64,000 bases of DNA from Chryseobacterium sp. W4I1 (GTDB taxonomy: Bacteria; Bacteroidota; Bacteroidia; Flavobacteriales; Weeksellaceae), in the NCBI RefSeq assembly GCF_030816115.1, contig NZ_JAUSXQ010000001.1:3100001-3164000 (forward strand), in the 5' to 3' direction. Each line of letters opens with the position of its first letter. The first letter of the stretch is position 1. The position numbers were made by a program, and so were the translations under genes. This document shows positions 36,452 to 45,449 of this stretch, one piece after another. The notes beneath the pieces are model-generated. The model saw only the letters and a program-made list of their open reading frames with translations, was not told where the DNA came from and searched no databases.

Positions 36452-38674
36452 ATGAAAAGACAGTTACTTTCTTTAGGACTTTTATTAACCGCTGTATCAG
36501 TGGCTGCTCAGCTGAAAAATGTTGAAGCAGATACATTAAGATCTCAGACGATAGAAGATATTAACCTCCATAAGACCGGAAATCCAAACCAGGCAAGAAC
36601 GTTATCTACCAAGTCAACGCTTACGGTCATGGAAAATCCGCAGCCTATTTCTATTATAACCCATGAGATCATTGAGCAGCAGCAGGCAAAACAACTGAGT
36701 GATGTCCTTCAGAATGTAAACGGTATGTACGTTACATCATCCAGAGGAAATTCTCAGGACAGCTTTGGTGGTCGTGGTTTCATTTTAGGAAATGATAATA
36801 TTTTTAAAAACGGAACCAGAATCAACAGTGGTGTTTTCCCTGAAGTAAGCGGTATGGAAAGAGTGGAAGTCTTGAAAGGAGCCAATGCAATGCTTTATGG
36901 AAATACGGCCGCAGGTGGTATCATCAATATGATTACCAAAAAGCCTAAGTTCAACTTTGGAGGAAGTGTGGGTCTTAACGGAGGCAGCTGGAATTCTTAC
37001 AAACCAACAGTGGATATTTATGGGCCCCTATCGAAGAATATTGCATTCAGAGTAAACGGCGCTTATGAATACGCTGAAAGTTTCAGAGATGTTGTAGAGT
37101 CTGAAAAATATTATTTCAATCCTTCATTTTTATTCAATTTAAGTCCGAAATCACAATTAATTGTAGAAGCGGATTATCTTAAAAATAATTTTACTCCCGA
37201 TTTTGGGATTGGGTCTATTACCAATAAAGATCTAAGTTATTCATTGAACGATTCTGTAAGCAGAAATACATTTTTCGGTACAGACTGGCAATATCAGAAT
37301 GTACAACAAACTTCAACGAATGTAACCTTCAATCACCAGTTAAGTACTAACTGGACGTTAAATGCCGTTGCCTCTTACCAAAATTATAAGAAAGATTATT
37401 TTTCTTCTGAGCGTGTGCAATGGATTTACGATAAAAAAATCTCTGAAAATCGTCTGACTTGGGCAAGACCATTTAATAAAACCTACAATGAAACCAATTA
37501 CGGTTCTGCTCAAATAAATATTAATGGAGAATTTAATACCGGAAAAATCAGTCATAAATTATTAGTAGGAGCCGATACTGACTATAATCAGGCAGATTCT
37601 TATGCGTTTAATGTGGCAGCACCTGCCAATATTTTATTTCTGGATGATCCATCAACATGGGGAAATGTTGCAATGCCAAATACCAGTGACAATTCACTAA
37701 CGAGAGTCAACACCCGAAGAATTGGTATTTATGCCCAGGACTTTGTAAGTTTAACTAAACAGCTTAAAGTTATTGCCGGGCTTCGTTGGTCTTATATAGA
37801 AAATATGCCTTCTATTAAGACAAGTTATGCAACTCCAGCTAAACCTCAGGAGAAGATCTTCGTTTCAAATTCTGCAACGTCAGATCAGGCTTTTTCTCCA
37901 AAAGTAGGTTTGGTTTATATGCCTGATGATAATCTTTCTGTTTTTGCTACGTATACCAACTCATTTTCTGCAAACGCCGGAATAACAATTTTTAGTGAAG
38001 CACTTAAACCGACTACTATAGATCAATATGAAGTAGGGGTCAAAAAGAATCTGTGGAACAATGCACTAGCCGTTAATTTATCATTATATCAAATAATTAA
38101 TCACAACTCTTACCAAACGGCTTTAGTTAAAGCAGACGGAACTGTAAACAGCGACACAAACATTAAAGAATTTACGGGGAAAATGAGAAGCCGTGGTCTA
38201 GAATTAGACATTACCGGAAATCCTACAGAAAATCTTTCTATAATAGGGGGTTTCTCTTACAACAATTCAGTATATCTTGACACTCCTGAAGATGTTGGAT
38301 ATGTGGAGAAACAAAGACTTGTAAGAACTCCAGCTACAACTGCTAATGCTTCAGTATTCTATAAATTTACGCGATTTGCCAAAGGATTAAAAGTAGGGGC
38401 GGGTGCTTATTTCATTGGTGACCGACTAGCCGGTTGGAATGACACAAAAAAAGGAAACAATAGTTTAGCCGCCAGAAATGGAGTAAGCAGAGTATTTGAA
38501 TTAAAAGATTATACGACGGTAACTGTATCCGTAGGCTACGAGTGGAAAAAATTCTCAATTCAGGGAAAAGTGGGTAACTTATTTGATGTAGTGAATTATA
38601 ATGTACACGAAAATTATTCGGTAAACCCTATCACACCGAGAAACTATTACTTTACACTGACTTACAAACTTTAG
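36452..38674 (+). CDS. TonB-dependent siderophore receptor
   Basis: A signal peptide (ending V-A-A-Q) is followed by a plug domain (about residues 60-185) with P-Q-P-I-S-I-I-T-H-E-I-I, S-D-V-L-Q-N-V-N-G and V-L-K-G-A-N-A-M-L-Y-G. A 22-strand-type barrel ends in Y-Y-F-T-L-T-Y-K-L. The E-V-L-K-G-A/G-I-I-N-M-I-T-K-K-P series is typical of ferric-siderophore receptors. It imports iron complexes across the outer membrane with TonB energy. The PepSY protein 80 bases downstream fits iron release from siderophore. Length 740 aa. Confidence 0.92.
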   Translation: MKRQLLSLGLLLTAVSVAAQLKNVEADTLRSQTIEDINLHKTGNPNQARTLSTKSTLTVMENPQPISIITHEIIEQQQAKQLSDVLQNVNGMYVTSSRGNSQDSFGGRGFILGNDNIFKNGTRINSGVFPEVSGMERVEVLKGANAMLYGNTAAGGIINMITKKPKFNFGGSVGLNGGSWNSYKPTVDIYGPLSKNIAFRVNGAYEYAESFRDVVESEKYYFNPSFLFNLSPKSQLIVEADYLKNNFTPDFGIGSITNKDLSYSLNDSVSRNTFFGTDWQYQNVQQTSTNVTFNHQLSTNWTLNAVASYQNYKKDYFSSERVQWIYDKKISENRLTWARPFNKTYNETNYGSAQININGEFNTGKISHKLLVGADTDYNQADSYAFNVAAPANILFLDDPSTWGNVAMPNTSDNSLTRVNTRRIGIYAQDFVSLTKQLKVIAGLRWSYIENMPSIKTSYATPAKPQEKIFVSNSATSDQAFSPKVGLVYMPDDNLSVFATYTNSFSANAGITIFSEALKPTTIDQYEVGVKKNLWNNALAVNLSLYQIINHNSYQTALVKADGTVNSDTNIKEFTGKMRSRGLELDITGNPTENLSIIGGFSYNNSVYLDTPEDVGYVEKQRLVRTPATTANASVFYKFTRFAKGLKVGAGAYFIGDRLAGWNDTKKGNNSLAARNGVSRVFELKDYTTVTVSVGYEWKKFSIQGKVGNLFDVVNYNVHENYSVNPITPRNYYFTLTYKL

Positions 38675-38703
38675 AATTTAATACGTTAATAATTTCATCA
38701 TTC

Positions 38704-38733
38704 AAAGCGGAAGTCACATCTTCCGCTTTAAAA
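38704..38733 (+). terminator. Hairpin between receptor and PepSY genes
   Basis: Ten-base stem AAAGCGGAAG/CTTCCGCTTT, followed by AAAAATT rather than a T run. It may attenuate the downstream gene or protect the receptor mRNA. Confidence 0.5.
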
Positions 38734-38753
38734 ATTATAAAAAAGCAAACGAT

Positions 38754-39269
38754 ATGGACAAGATTAAGGACACAAGAAGCTTTATGAGAATTACACACCG
38801 TTATCTCGGCTATTTTCTTGCAGGAATAATGGCTATATATGCATTGAGCGGGGTTCTCCTGGTTTACAGGGATACAGATTTCTTAAAAAAAGAAAAACAG
38901 TATGATAAAACGGTGGCTTCCCATCTTTCAGAAAAAGAACTAGGTAAGGAACTAAAAATCAAAGGACTGGAAGTAGAAAAAACTGAAGGAAATATATTGT
39001 ACTTTAAGCAGGGAACCTACGATACAGCATCCGGAAAGGCAAAATATTCTAAAAAGGAACTTCCTTTCCTTCTTGACAAGATGGTGAAACTTCACAAATC
39101 CCAGTCAAAAGAGACATTGTCGCCCCTGAATACATTTTTCGGAATTTCTTTATTCTTCTTTGTCATCTCAAGTTTCTGGATGTTTAATCCAAAGTCCAAA
39201 GCATTTAAAAGGGGAATTAAGTTTACAATTGCAGGACTTATCATTTCAGTGCTCCTTTTATGCATCTAA
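38754..39269 (+). CDS. PepSY-associated membrane protein
   Basis: This 171-aa protein has an N-terminal T-H-R-Y-L-G-Y-F-L-A-G-I helix (about residues 14-38), a PepSY-like soluble part, and two C-terminal helices (about 120-140 and 150-170). R-x-x-H-R-Y-L-G is the classic start of PepSY-TM reductases, with a His for haem. It is shorter than the usual 370-500 aa ferric reductases. Downstream of a siderophore receptor, a role in ferric-siderophore reduction or inner-membrane handling is likely. Confidence 0.8.
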   Translation: MDKIKDTRSFMRITHRYLGYFLAGIMAIYALSGVLLVYRDTDFLKKEKQYDKTVASHLSEKELGKELKIKGLEVEKTEGNILYFKQGTYDTASGKAKYSKKELPFLLDKMVKLHKSQSKETLSPLNTFFGISLFFFVISSFWMFNPKSKAFKRGIKFTIAGLIISVLLLCI

Positions 39270-39429
39270 ATTATCGTATCATCAAAAAAAAGCCATAATA
39301 ATTCACATTTCGATCACCCAAAAATTAACAATAATTCTGAGTTTTTATCTAAAATTAAGAAGTCTGGCACCATTCTTGTGTTTTCTCTAATCTACAAATG
39401 ATAACATTTAATTATTAAAATAATAAATT

Positions 39430-40020
39430 ATGAAAAAACTAATTTTTGCAGGAATATTGGCAGCAACGGGTTTGACTGCAACAGCTAATGCTCAGATTCA
39501 ACAAGGTAATTGGATGGTAGGAAGTAGCCTTATAACAAGTAACTTTGGATTAAATACAGGGGGAGGTTATAACATAGGATTGCAGCCGAAAGCAGCTTAT
39601 TTTATAAAGGATAATGTTGCAGTGGGTGGATATGTGGATTTAGGTATCAGCAAAGTTACCAACGGATCACCGACAGACTTTACTTATGGTGTTGGTGCAT
39701 TAGGACGTTATTTCCTATCACCTGGAGAAAAAGGGGTAGATAACCTACTTCACCACGGGAGATGGTTCCTTGAAGGTAACGTAGGTATTGGAGGTAGATC
39801 TGTTGAAAACGGAGATTCTACAACCGGTTTAGATTTTGGTGCTGGTCCTGGTTATTCTTATTTTATTACTCCTAATATCGGTATTGAAGGTTTAGTAAAA
39901 TATAAAGGTAGAGCAGGATTTGGTAGCGAAGGTTTAAATTCAAATATTACTTTCAACGTAGGATTCAGTATTTACTTACCGACTTCAAAAGCTAGGGAAG
40001 TAGCGAATGATATTAAGTAA
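39430..40020 (+). CDS. Outer-membrane beta-barrel protein (196 aa)
   Basis: A signal peptide (ending A-N-A-Q) and alternating Gly/aromatic strands suggest an eight-stranded OmpX/OmpW-like barrel. G-N-W-M-V-G-S-S opens the first strand. Similar small barrels are abundant in Flavobacteriia. No specific substrate can be assigned. It is monocistronic, ending in a strong shared terminator. Confidence 0.8.
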   Translation: MKKLIFAGILAATGLTATANAQIQQGNWMVGSSLITSNFGLNTGGGYNIGLQPKAAYFIKDNVAVGGYVDLGISKVTNGSPTDFTYGVGALGRYFLSPGEKGVDNLLHHGRWFLEGNVGIGGRSVENGDSTTGLDFGAGPGYSYFITPNIGIEGLVKYKGRAGFGSEGLNSNITFNVGFSIYLPTSKAREVANDIK

Positions 40021-40049
40021 TCACTTACATTCAACAAATAAAAAATGAA

Positions 40050-40080
40050 ATCGCCCCGAAATATTTTTCGGGGCGATTTT
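40050..40080. terminator. Bidirectional terminator between barrel and peroxiredoxin genes
   Basis: Twelve-base stem ATCGCCCCGAAA/TTTCGGGGCGAT, with TTTT after it and an A-rich stretch before it. Confidence 0.85.
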
Positions 40081-40118
40081 CGTACAAATTAAAACTAAAC
40101 TATAAAAAATCAAATAAA

Positions 40119-40754
40119 TCATGTATTGGGTTGAGGCGTATATCTCAGATACGGTTTTATTTCTGTCACTCCTTTCGGGAATATCTTTCTGGCTTCCTCT
40201 GTAGAAATGGCCGGCGGAACAATAACATCATCCCCGTTTTGCCAATTGACAGGAGTAGCTACTTTATGTGAATCAACCAGCTGAAGAGAATCAAGCACTC
40301 TCAGGATTTCATTAAAATTCCTTCCTGTAGAAGCTGGATAAGTAATGATCAATCGTATTTTTTTATCCGGATCAATAATCAGTAAAGAGCGTACAGTAGC
40401 AGTTACCGAAGCATTTGGATGAATAAAGTCATAAAGCTCGGATATTTTTCTGTCCTTGTCTGCAATGATAGGAAACTGCACATCCGTATTTTGGGTCTCA
40501 TTGATATCTTTAATCCAGTTTTGATGATCTTCTACTCCATCTACACTCAATGCAATAACTTTAGTTTCCCTTTTATCAAATTCTGATTTCAGCTTTGAAG
40601 TATAACCGAGTTCCGTAGTGCATACCGGAGTATAATCTGCAGGATGCGAGAACAGGATTCCCCATGAATTTCCTAAGAACTCATGAAATCTGATATCACC
40701 TAAAGAAGTCTCTGCCTGAAAGTCCGGTGCTGTATCTCCTAGTTTGATTGACAT
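40119..40754 (-). CDS. 1-Cys peroxiredoxin (Prx6 type)
   Basis: Peroxiredoxin reducing H2O2 and organic peroxides. The peroxidatic Cys is C45 in D-Y-T-P-V-C-T-T-E. The C-terminal T-P-V-N-W and the 211-aa length with an extended C terminus mark the Prx6 group. No second Cys occurs in the expected position, so it relies on an external thiol. It is cytoplasmic and transcribed alone from a strong promoter. Confidence 0.93.
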   Translation of the reverse strand: MSIKLGDTAPDFQAETSLGDIRFHEFLGNSWGILFSHPADYTPVCTTELGYTSKLKSEFDKRETKVIALSVDGVEDHQNWIKDINETQNTDVQFPIIADKDRKISELYDFIHPNASVTATVRSLLIIDPDKKIRLIITYPASTGRNFNEILRVLDSLQLVDSHKVATPVNWQNGDDVIVPPAISTEEARKIFPKGVTEIKPYLRYTPQPNT

Positions 40755-40776
40755 AATATTCTGCTTTGTTAGTCTA

Positions 40777-40806
40777 CAAATTTAGTAGACTTTTTGGAAC
40801 TGGCAA
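40777..40806 (-). promoter_or_regulatory. Promoter of the peroxiredoxin gene
   Basis: Minus strand: TTG (40804-40806), 19 bases, TAAATTTG (40777-40784). Exact consensus spacing, 22 bases before the start codon. Confidence 0.8.
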
Positions 40807-40850
40807 AATTTTTGTTGAAATTTATCTATCTTTAATAAAATTTTTTTTTC

Positions 40851-41735
40851 ATGCAGAACAATGGATACAGCTACGTAGATGTTATTTACAGAGTTTTGGA
40901 AAGCTGGTATATGAGGTTTGCCGAGCTTACTCCTAAATTAATCGTCGGAATTTTAGTATTTTCCTTCTTTCTTGTTACCAGTAAATATTTGAGCTTAGGT
41001 GCTGTAAAATTATTTCACAAATTTTTCCCAAAGAGCCAAAAAGAGAGTTCTCTGGTTACTTTAATAAGTATATTCAGATTCCTGATTATGATGATGGGAA
41101 CTTTTATCGCCCTCGAAATCATGGGCTTTAGTGGTTTCCTTTGGAAATTTATCGGAAGTTTAGGAGTAGCCGGGGTGATTGCCGGGGTTGCTTTGAAGGA
41201 CCTGGTATCCAGTATTTTTTCAGGAATGCTGATCGGTATTGATAAAGCTTTTAAAATAGGAGATTACATCACAATCGGGGCTCATTCCGGAACGGTTCAG
41301 GAAATTGGTTTTTTAACAACAAAAATTATTACCGATGACGGAAAGAAAGCGTATATTCCCAATCAGATCATTTTCAATGCTCCTTTTTACAATATTACAG
41401 CCTCGCCGCAGCGCAGAATTATTTTAAACTTCGAGATCCCTGCAGATGAAGATATCAGCAAAGCACAGAAAGGGATGCTGGATGTCATTAAAAACCTGGA
41501 TGGTATAGATAGACTTGATACTTCAGAAGTGATCTTTACCGACTTAAAACAGGGGAATTTTAATCTTCAGGCTAAATTCTGGATGAAAGTAGGTGCCAAC
41601 ATGGTTCAGGTGAAAAGTGAGGCCTATCTGAAGATCAAAGAACGTTTGGATACCGACCATATTCAACTGGTCACTCCAACAAGCATCAGCATTACCAATG
41701 GAGAATCTCTTTCTGTTGAAAATCAGGACAAATAA
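40851..41735 (+). CDS. Mechanosensitive ion channel, MscS family
   Basis: Three membrane helices (about residues 25-45, 70-90 and 98-125) precede the cytoplasmic beta domain. The pore helix has G-S-L-G-V-A-G-V-I-A-G-V-A-L, rich in Gly/Ala as in MscS TM3. L-V-S-S-I-F-S-G-M-L-I and P-N-Q-I-I-F-N follow as in MscS. The channel releases solutes on osmotic downshock. Length 294 aa, typical of the small MscS class. Confidence 0.93.
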   Translation: MQNNGYSYVDVIYRVLESWYMRFAELTPKLIVGILVFSFFLVTSKYLSLGAVKLFHKFFPKSQKESSLVTLISIFRFLIMMMGTFIALEIMGFSGFLWKFIGSLGVAGVIAGVALKDLVSSIFSGMLIGIDKAFKIGDYITIGAHSGTVQEIGFLTTKIITDDGKKAYIPNQIIFNAPFYNITASPQRRIILNFEIPADEDISKAQKGMLDVIKNLDGIDRLDTSEVIFTDLKQGNFNLQAKFWMKVGANMVQVKSEAYLKIKERLDTDHIQLVTPTSISITNGESLSVENQDK

Positions 41736-41739
41736 TATC

Positions 41740-41766
41740 AACCGCTTTTCTTAAGCGGTTTTTTTA
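41740..41766 (+). terminator. Terminator of the MscS gene
   Basis: AACCGCTT/AAGCGGTT stem followed by seven T. Confidence 0.85.
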
Positions 41767-41775
41767 TGCCTTACC

Positions 41776-42258
41776 TTATTTTTGATGTTTCAATTTCAGA
41801 CTGTCTTTCCCTTGCATTTTTGCAACGGAGTCATGCTGGATCAATGTTTCTCCCATTACAAAATTATCATTGGATGGAAGACTGTCTTTTTGAATGCCTG
41901 AAGCAATTGTTGTTACTTTCTCTTTCTCTTTTGGTTTGGAACAGCTGATCAAAAATAAAATCATGGAAACAATAGCCAAAGCCATTTTATTATTTCTCAA
42001 CAGGCCAGGAATATATTGAAAAGATTTGTTTTTTACAGATAAACATTCCCCTTTCTCTATAGCCAGTTGATGCCTAAAAAATCTACCGCAGATGTCTTCA
42101 CCCTGCTTCTCTTTGAAAATAGATTCAATTTCATGGGATTTCTTTTCTGTAAAATCAATCACACCTTTACTGCAGACGGAGCAGAATCTTCCTTTTTCTT
42201 GGGGAGACATAGTTTCCCAGCTTTCGGAGCATGGCCTGGGGATGTACAATTTTTTCAT
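41776..42258 (-). CDS. Membrane protein with N-terminal Cys-rich module (160 aa)
   Basis: The first 60 residues carry C10, W14, C26, C29 and C57 within C-S-E-S-W, G-R-F-C-S-V-C-S-K and V-I-D-F-T, a pattern I associate with unnamed Bacteroidota proteins and probably a metal-binding fold. One hydrophobic segment (about 91-106) follows, ending L-I-S-C-S-K-P, then a charged tail. The N terminus would be cytoplasmic and the tail periplasmic. Function unknown. It converges on the MscS gene and is separated from sucC by that gene's terminator. Confidence 0.7.
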   Translation of the reverse strand: MKKLYIPRPCSESWETMSPQEKGRFCSVCSKGVIDFTEKKSHEIESIFKEKQGEDICGRFFRHQLAIEKGECLSVKNKSFQYIPGLLRNNKMALAIVSMILFLISCSKPKEKEKVTTIASGIQKDSLPSNDNFVMGETLIQHDSVAKMQGKDSLKLKHQK

Positions 42259-42275
42259 CGAACTGTTTTTTTTAG

Positions 42276-42307
42276 TATTTAAATATAAAAAAACCGCTCC
42301 AAAGAAT
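42276..42307 (-). terminator. Terminator of sucC
   Basis: Minus strand AACCG/CGGTT with TCC/GGA inner pairs, followed by seven T. Confidence 0.75.
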
Positions 42308-42341
42308 GGAACGGTTTCTGAATTTATTTTAAAGTTTAGTC

Positions 42342-43532
42342 TTAAGCTAAAACTTCTTTTACTTTGTTTGCAGCTTCTTCCAAAGTAATTGCAGAGTGTA
42401 CAGGAAGACCTGACTCATCAATTAATTGCTTAGCTTCAACAGCATTAGTTCCCTGTAATCTTACGATCAATGGAACCGGAAGGCTACCCATTGCTCTGTA
42501 AGCATCTACAACTCCCTGAGCTACTCTGTCACATCTTACGATACCTCCGAAGATGTTGATTAGGATTGCTTTTACGTTTGGATCTCTAAGGATGATTCCG
42601 AAAGCAGTCTGTACTCTCTGAGCATCTGCAGTACCTCCTACGTCAAGGAAGTTAGCCGGGCTACCACCAGATAATTTGATGATATCCATCGTTGCCATAG
42701 CAAGACCGGCACCGTTTACCATACAAGCAACGTTACCGTCTAGTTTTACGAAGTTAAGACCAGCTTCACCCGCTTCAACATCCATAGGATCTTCTTCTCT
42801 TGTATCTCTTAATTCAGCAAGATCTTTATGACGGAATAATGCATTACCATCTAAAGTAACCTTAGCATCAACAGCGATAATTTTGTTATCAGAAGTTTTC
42901 AAAACCGGGTTGATTTCGAAAAGAGAAGCATCAATTCCTGTGTAAGCATTGTAAAGAGATGCAATGAATTTTGTGAATTCTTTGAAAGCATTTCCTTCAA
43001 GACCCAGGTTGAAAGCAATTTTTCTAGCCTGGAATCCCTGAAGACCTAAAGCTGGATCAATGATTTCTTTGTGGATCAAATGAGGAGTTACCTCAGCAAC
43101 ATGCTCAATATCCATCCCCCCTTCAGTAGAATATACGATTGTATTTTTACCTTCAGCTCTGTCTAAAAGAATAGAAACATAAAATTCTTTAGTTTCAGAT
43201 TCTCCAGGATAATAAACATCTTCTGCAACCAAAACAGAGTGTACTTTTTTACCTTCAGCAGACGTTTGTGGAGTGACCAACTGCATTCCGATGATATTCT
43301 GAGCGTTTTCTTTAAGCTTATCCATGTTTGGAGAGAACTTTACACCACCACCTTTACCACGTCCACCTGCGTGAATTTGTGCTTTTACCACCCAAGCCTG
43401 AGCTCCGGTTTCAGCAGTCAATTTTTCTGCAGCTGCTACAGCTTCATCTACGTTGTTTGCAACGAAACCACGTTGGATAGCTACTCCGTACTTTGATAAA
43501 ATCTCTTTTGATTGATACTCGTGAAGATTCAT
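42342..43532 (-). CDS. sucC: Succinyl-CoA synthetase beta subunit
   Basis: SucC forms the nucleotide- and substrate-binding half of the TCA enzyme making succinate and ATP/GTP from succinyl-CoA. It starts M-N-L-H-E-Y-Q-S-K-E, the family signature. G-G-R-G-K-G-G-G-V (ATP-grasp loop), F-E-I-N-P and N-I-F-G-G-I-V-R-C-D are present. Length 396 aa. The alpha subunit gene sucD is not adjacent here, so it must lie elsewhere. Confidence 0.97.
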   Translation of the reverse strand: MNLHEYQSKEILSKYGVAIQRGFVANNVDEAVAAAEKLTAETGAQAWVVKAQIHAGGRGKGGGVKFSPNMDKLKENAQNIIGMQLVTPQTSAEGKKVHSVLVAEDVYYPGESETKEFYVSILLDRAEGKNTIVYSTEGGMDIEHVAEVTPHLIHKEIIDPALGLQGFQARKIAFNLGLEGNAFKEFTKFIASLYNAYTGIDASLFEINPVLKTSDNKIIAVDAKVTLDGNALFRHKDLAELRDTREEDPMDVEAGEAGLNFVKLDGNVACMVNGAGLAMATMDIIKLSGGSPANFLDVGGTADAQRVQTAFGIILRDPNVKAILINIFGGIVRCDRVAQGVVDAYRAMGSLPVPLIVRLQGTNAVEAKQLIDESGLPVHSAITLEEAANKVKEVLA

Positions 43533-43570
43533 ATTATTTTTATTATTTTATTTTAAAATTTAAAGGTTGA

Positions 43571-43600
43571 CAAATTTACTAAAAAGACATGGAAGTTCAA
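43571..43600 (-). promoter_or_regulatory. Promoter of sucC
   Basis: Minus strand: TTG (43598-43600), 19 bases, TAAATTTG (43571-43578). Exact match to the Bacteroidetes consensus, 39 bases before the start. Confidence 0.85.
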
Positions 43601-43666
43601 GTTTATTGACTTAAAAATTAAGGAAAGGGAAACTTGATTTTTAACATATCCTCTGAATTTGCTTTA

Positions 43667-44941
43667 TCATTCAGATAATTTTTCAGACTGCGAACCAATG
43701 AACGGAATTTTCGGAGCCATGAAATACCCGGTTAAGCTTGCGAAAAGTATTGGAACGAAATATGTGAATCCAGTGAGTGTTCCCAGAATTATTGTCGTAC
43801 TCATTGGTGTTCTGGTTACACAGGCATTAATTGCAGCCATACAGCTTACAATTGCCAGGGTGGTATCTACTGTAGGAAATAACTGATGAATAATCAGTCC
43901 TAAAGTGGTTCCCACAAAAAATAAGGGGATAATGAAACCTCCTCTCCAGCCTGAAGTTACGGTCACCGCAATCGCTACAATTTTAAAGATGAGAATTACA
44001 ATTAAAAAGTTCAATGCGAAATTTCCATTGATCAGCTCGTTGATTTCATGATGCCCAAAATATCTTGTAATAGGAAAATTATAGGCAATAATCCCTAAAA
44101 TAATTCCTCCGACTAAAGTTTTTATATAAATAGGAAATGGTCTGTATTCGAAAATTTTTTTGAAAAATTTGACTACGAAAATAAAGAGCCAGCCGAATAA
44201 AGTTCCCACAGCTCCAAAAGCCACCGCATACAGAAAATCATATACTCCAGAATAATGATAAGCTTTCAGGTCCCAGGTTGCACCTATTCCTAAATGAATA
44301 ATCAAAGCAAACATAACATAGCTGAAACAGCTGGCCACCAAAGCAGGAATAATGGCTTTATAATATTCCACGGCATGTTTGTGATGTAGAATTTCAAGTG
44401 AAAAGAGACTTCCTCCAAGCGGAGCTCCAAACAGTGCTGTAAACCCTGATGCCATTCCTGCAATACTCAGGGAACGCAGCTCCTCTCCTTTCAGTCTGAA
44501 AATTTTCCCCAACCACGTTCCGGTAGATCCGGTTACCTGAACTAAAGGCGCTTCCGGACCGAGACTTCCACCCGAGGCCACACAAAACAGAGACGAAAGG
44601 ATCATGGATGGATTATTTTTAGGATCCAGTTTTCCTTTATTAAACCTGATATTATTAACGATCAAATGAATTTCCCCGGGATCTCCTATAAAGTGAATGA
44701 CCAGTCCCGCCAGCAAGCCACAGATAGCCATGGTAGGAATTACCATCCATCCCTGAAACTGCACTAAAAATTCCGTAAAATATTCCAATACGATCCAGTA
44801 ACCGCCGGCAATGGCACCACCTACGAGACCTGTTAAAGCCCACATAAAAAAAGTGCGGCTGAAAACAAAAGGATTGAATTTTATGGGTTGATCCAGAAGA
44901 TTAAATGTTCTTATTAACCGTCTTCTTCTATTGATTTTCAT
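43667..44941 (-). CDS. ClC-family chloride channel/transporter
   Basis: The 424-aa protein has the ten or more helices of the ClC fold. The Cl--binding loop corresponding to GREGP reads G-S-L-G-P-E-A-P, so the gating Glu is L127 here. The G-x-F-x-P loop is present as G-G-F-I-I-P-L-F. The missing gating Glu suggests a channel or a divergent exchanger rather than a standard H+/Cl- antiporter. No regulatory domains follow. It is 135 bases downstream of the sucC start in the same direction, with no shared operon evident. Confidence 0.88.
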   Translation of the reverse strand: MKINRRRRLIRTFNLLDQPIKFNPFVFSRTFFMWALTGLVGGAIAGGYWIVLEYFTEFLVQFQGWMVIPTMAICGLLAGLVIHFIGDPGEIHLIVNNIRFNKGKLDPKNNPSMILSSLFCVASGGSLGPEAPLVQVTGSTGTWLGKIFRLKGEELRSLSIAGMASGFTALFGAPLGGSLFSLEILHHKHAVEYYKAIIPALVASCFSYVMFALIIHLGIGATWDLKAYHYSGVYDFLYAVAFGAVGTLFGWLFIFVVKFFKKIFEYRPFPIYIKTLVGGIILGIIAYNFPITRYFGHHEINELINGNFALNFLIVILIFKIVAIAVTVTSGWRGGFIIPLFFVGTTLGLIIHQLFPTVDTTLAIVSCMAAINACVTRTPMSTTIILGTLTGFTYFVPILFASLTGYFMAPKIPFIGSQSEKLSE

Positions 44942-45061
44942 TTGAATTGATTTTTATACATTTCTGCTCAATAGTCAATTTTACTTCGCAAAGTGAATGG
45001 TGAATAATAAAACTGTTAAAATTCACAATTGACAATTGACATCTACTAAATGATGAAAAGT

Positions 45062-45448
45062 CTAAATCCTGTTTTTAGCAAAGTAAAGGATAAGCATTCC
45101 CCAGCTTAGAATCATGAAAAGACCTCCAAGCGGCGTAATAGGTCCTAAAAACTTCAGATTTGCTCCCAGATAGTCCTGTAAGCTCAGGAAATAAATGCTG
45201 AAAGAAAACAACATTGTTCCTGCAATCATGAAAATAGAGATCCATTTTTGTGACGAGGTATCAAATTTTAAAATGTATCCGACAATCAGTAGAAAGAAGG
45301 CAGCATACATCTGATACCTTACTCCGGTTTCAAAACTTTCCAGCCTTTCTACGGATAATATTTTTTTTAATGCGTGTGCCCCGAAAGCCCCAAGAATGAC
45401 TGACAGCATGCCATATGCAGCACCGAAAATTAAAGTAATTGTTTTCAT
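45062..45448 (-). CDS. DUF423 family membrane protein
   Basis: 128 aa with four hydrophobic segments and the family opening G-A-F-G-A-H-A-L. The T-P-L-G-G-L segment near the C terminus is typical. Function unknown. Its start is one base after the stop of the preceding gene (45450), the last gene of the HMG-CoA reductase operon. Confidence 0.88.
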   Translation of the reverse strand: MKTITLIFGAAYGMLSVILGAFGAHALKKILSVERLESFETGVRYQMYAAFFLLIVGYILKFDTSSQKWISIFMIAGTMLFSFSIYFLSLQDYLGANLKFLGPITPLGGLFMILSWGMLILYFAKNRI

Positions 45449-45449
45449 T

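Noticed and set aside
45017..45043. Direct repeat ATTGACAATTGAC
   Set aside because: Too short and AT-rich to distinguish from chance.
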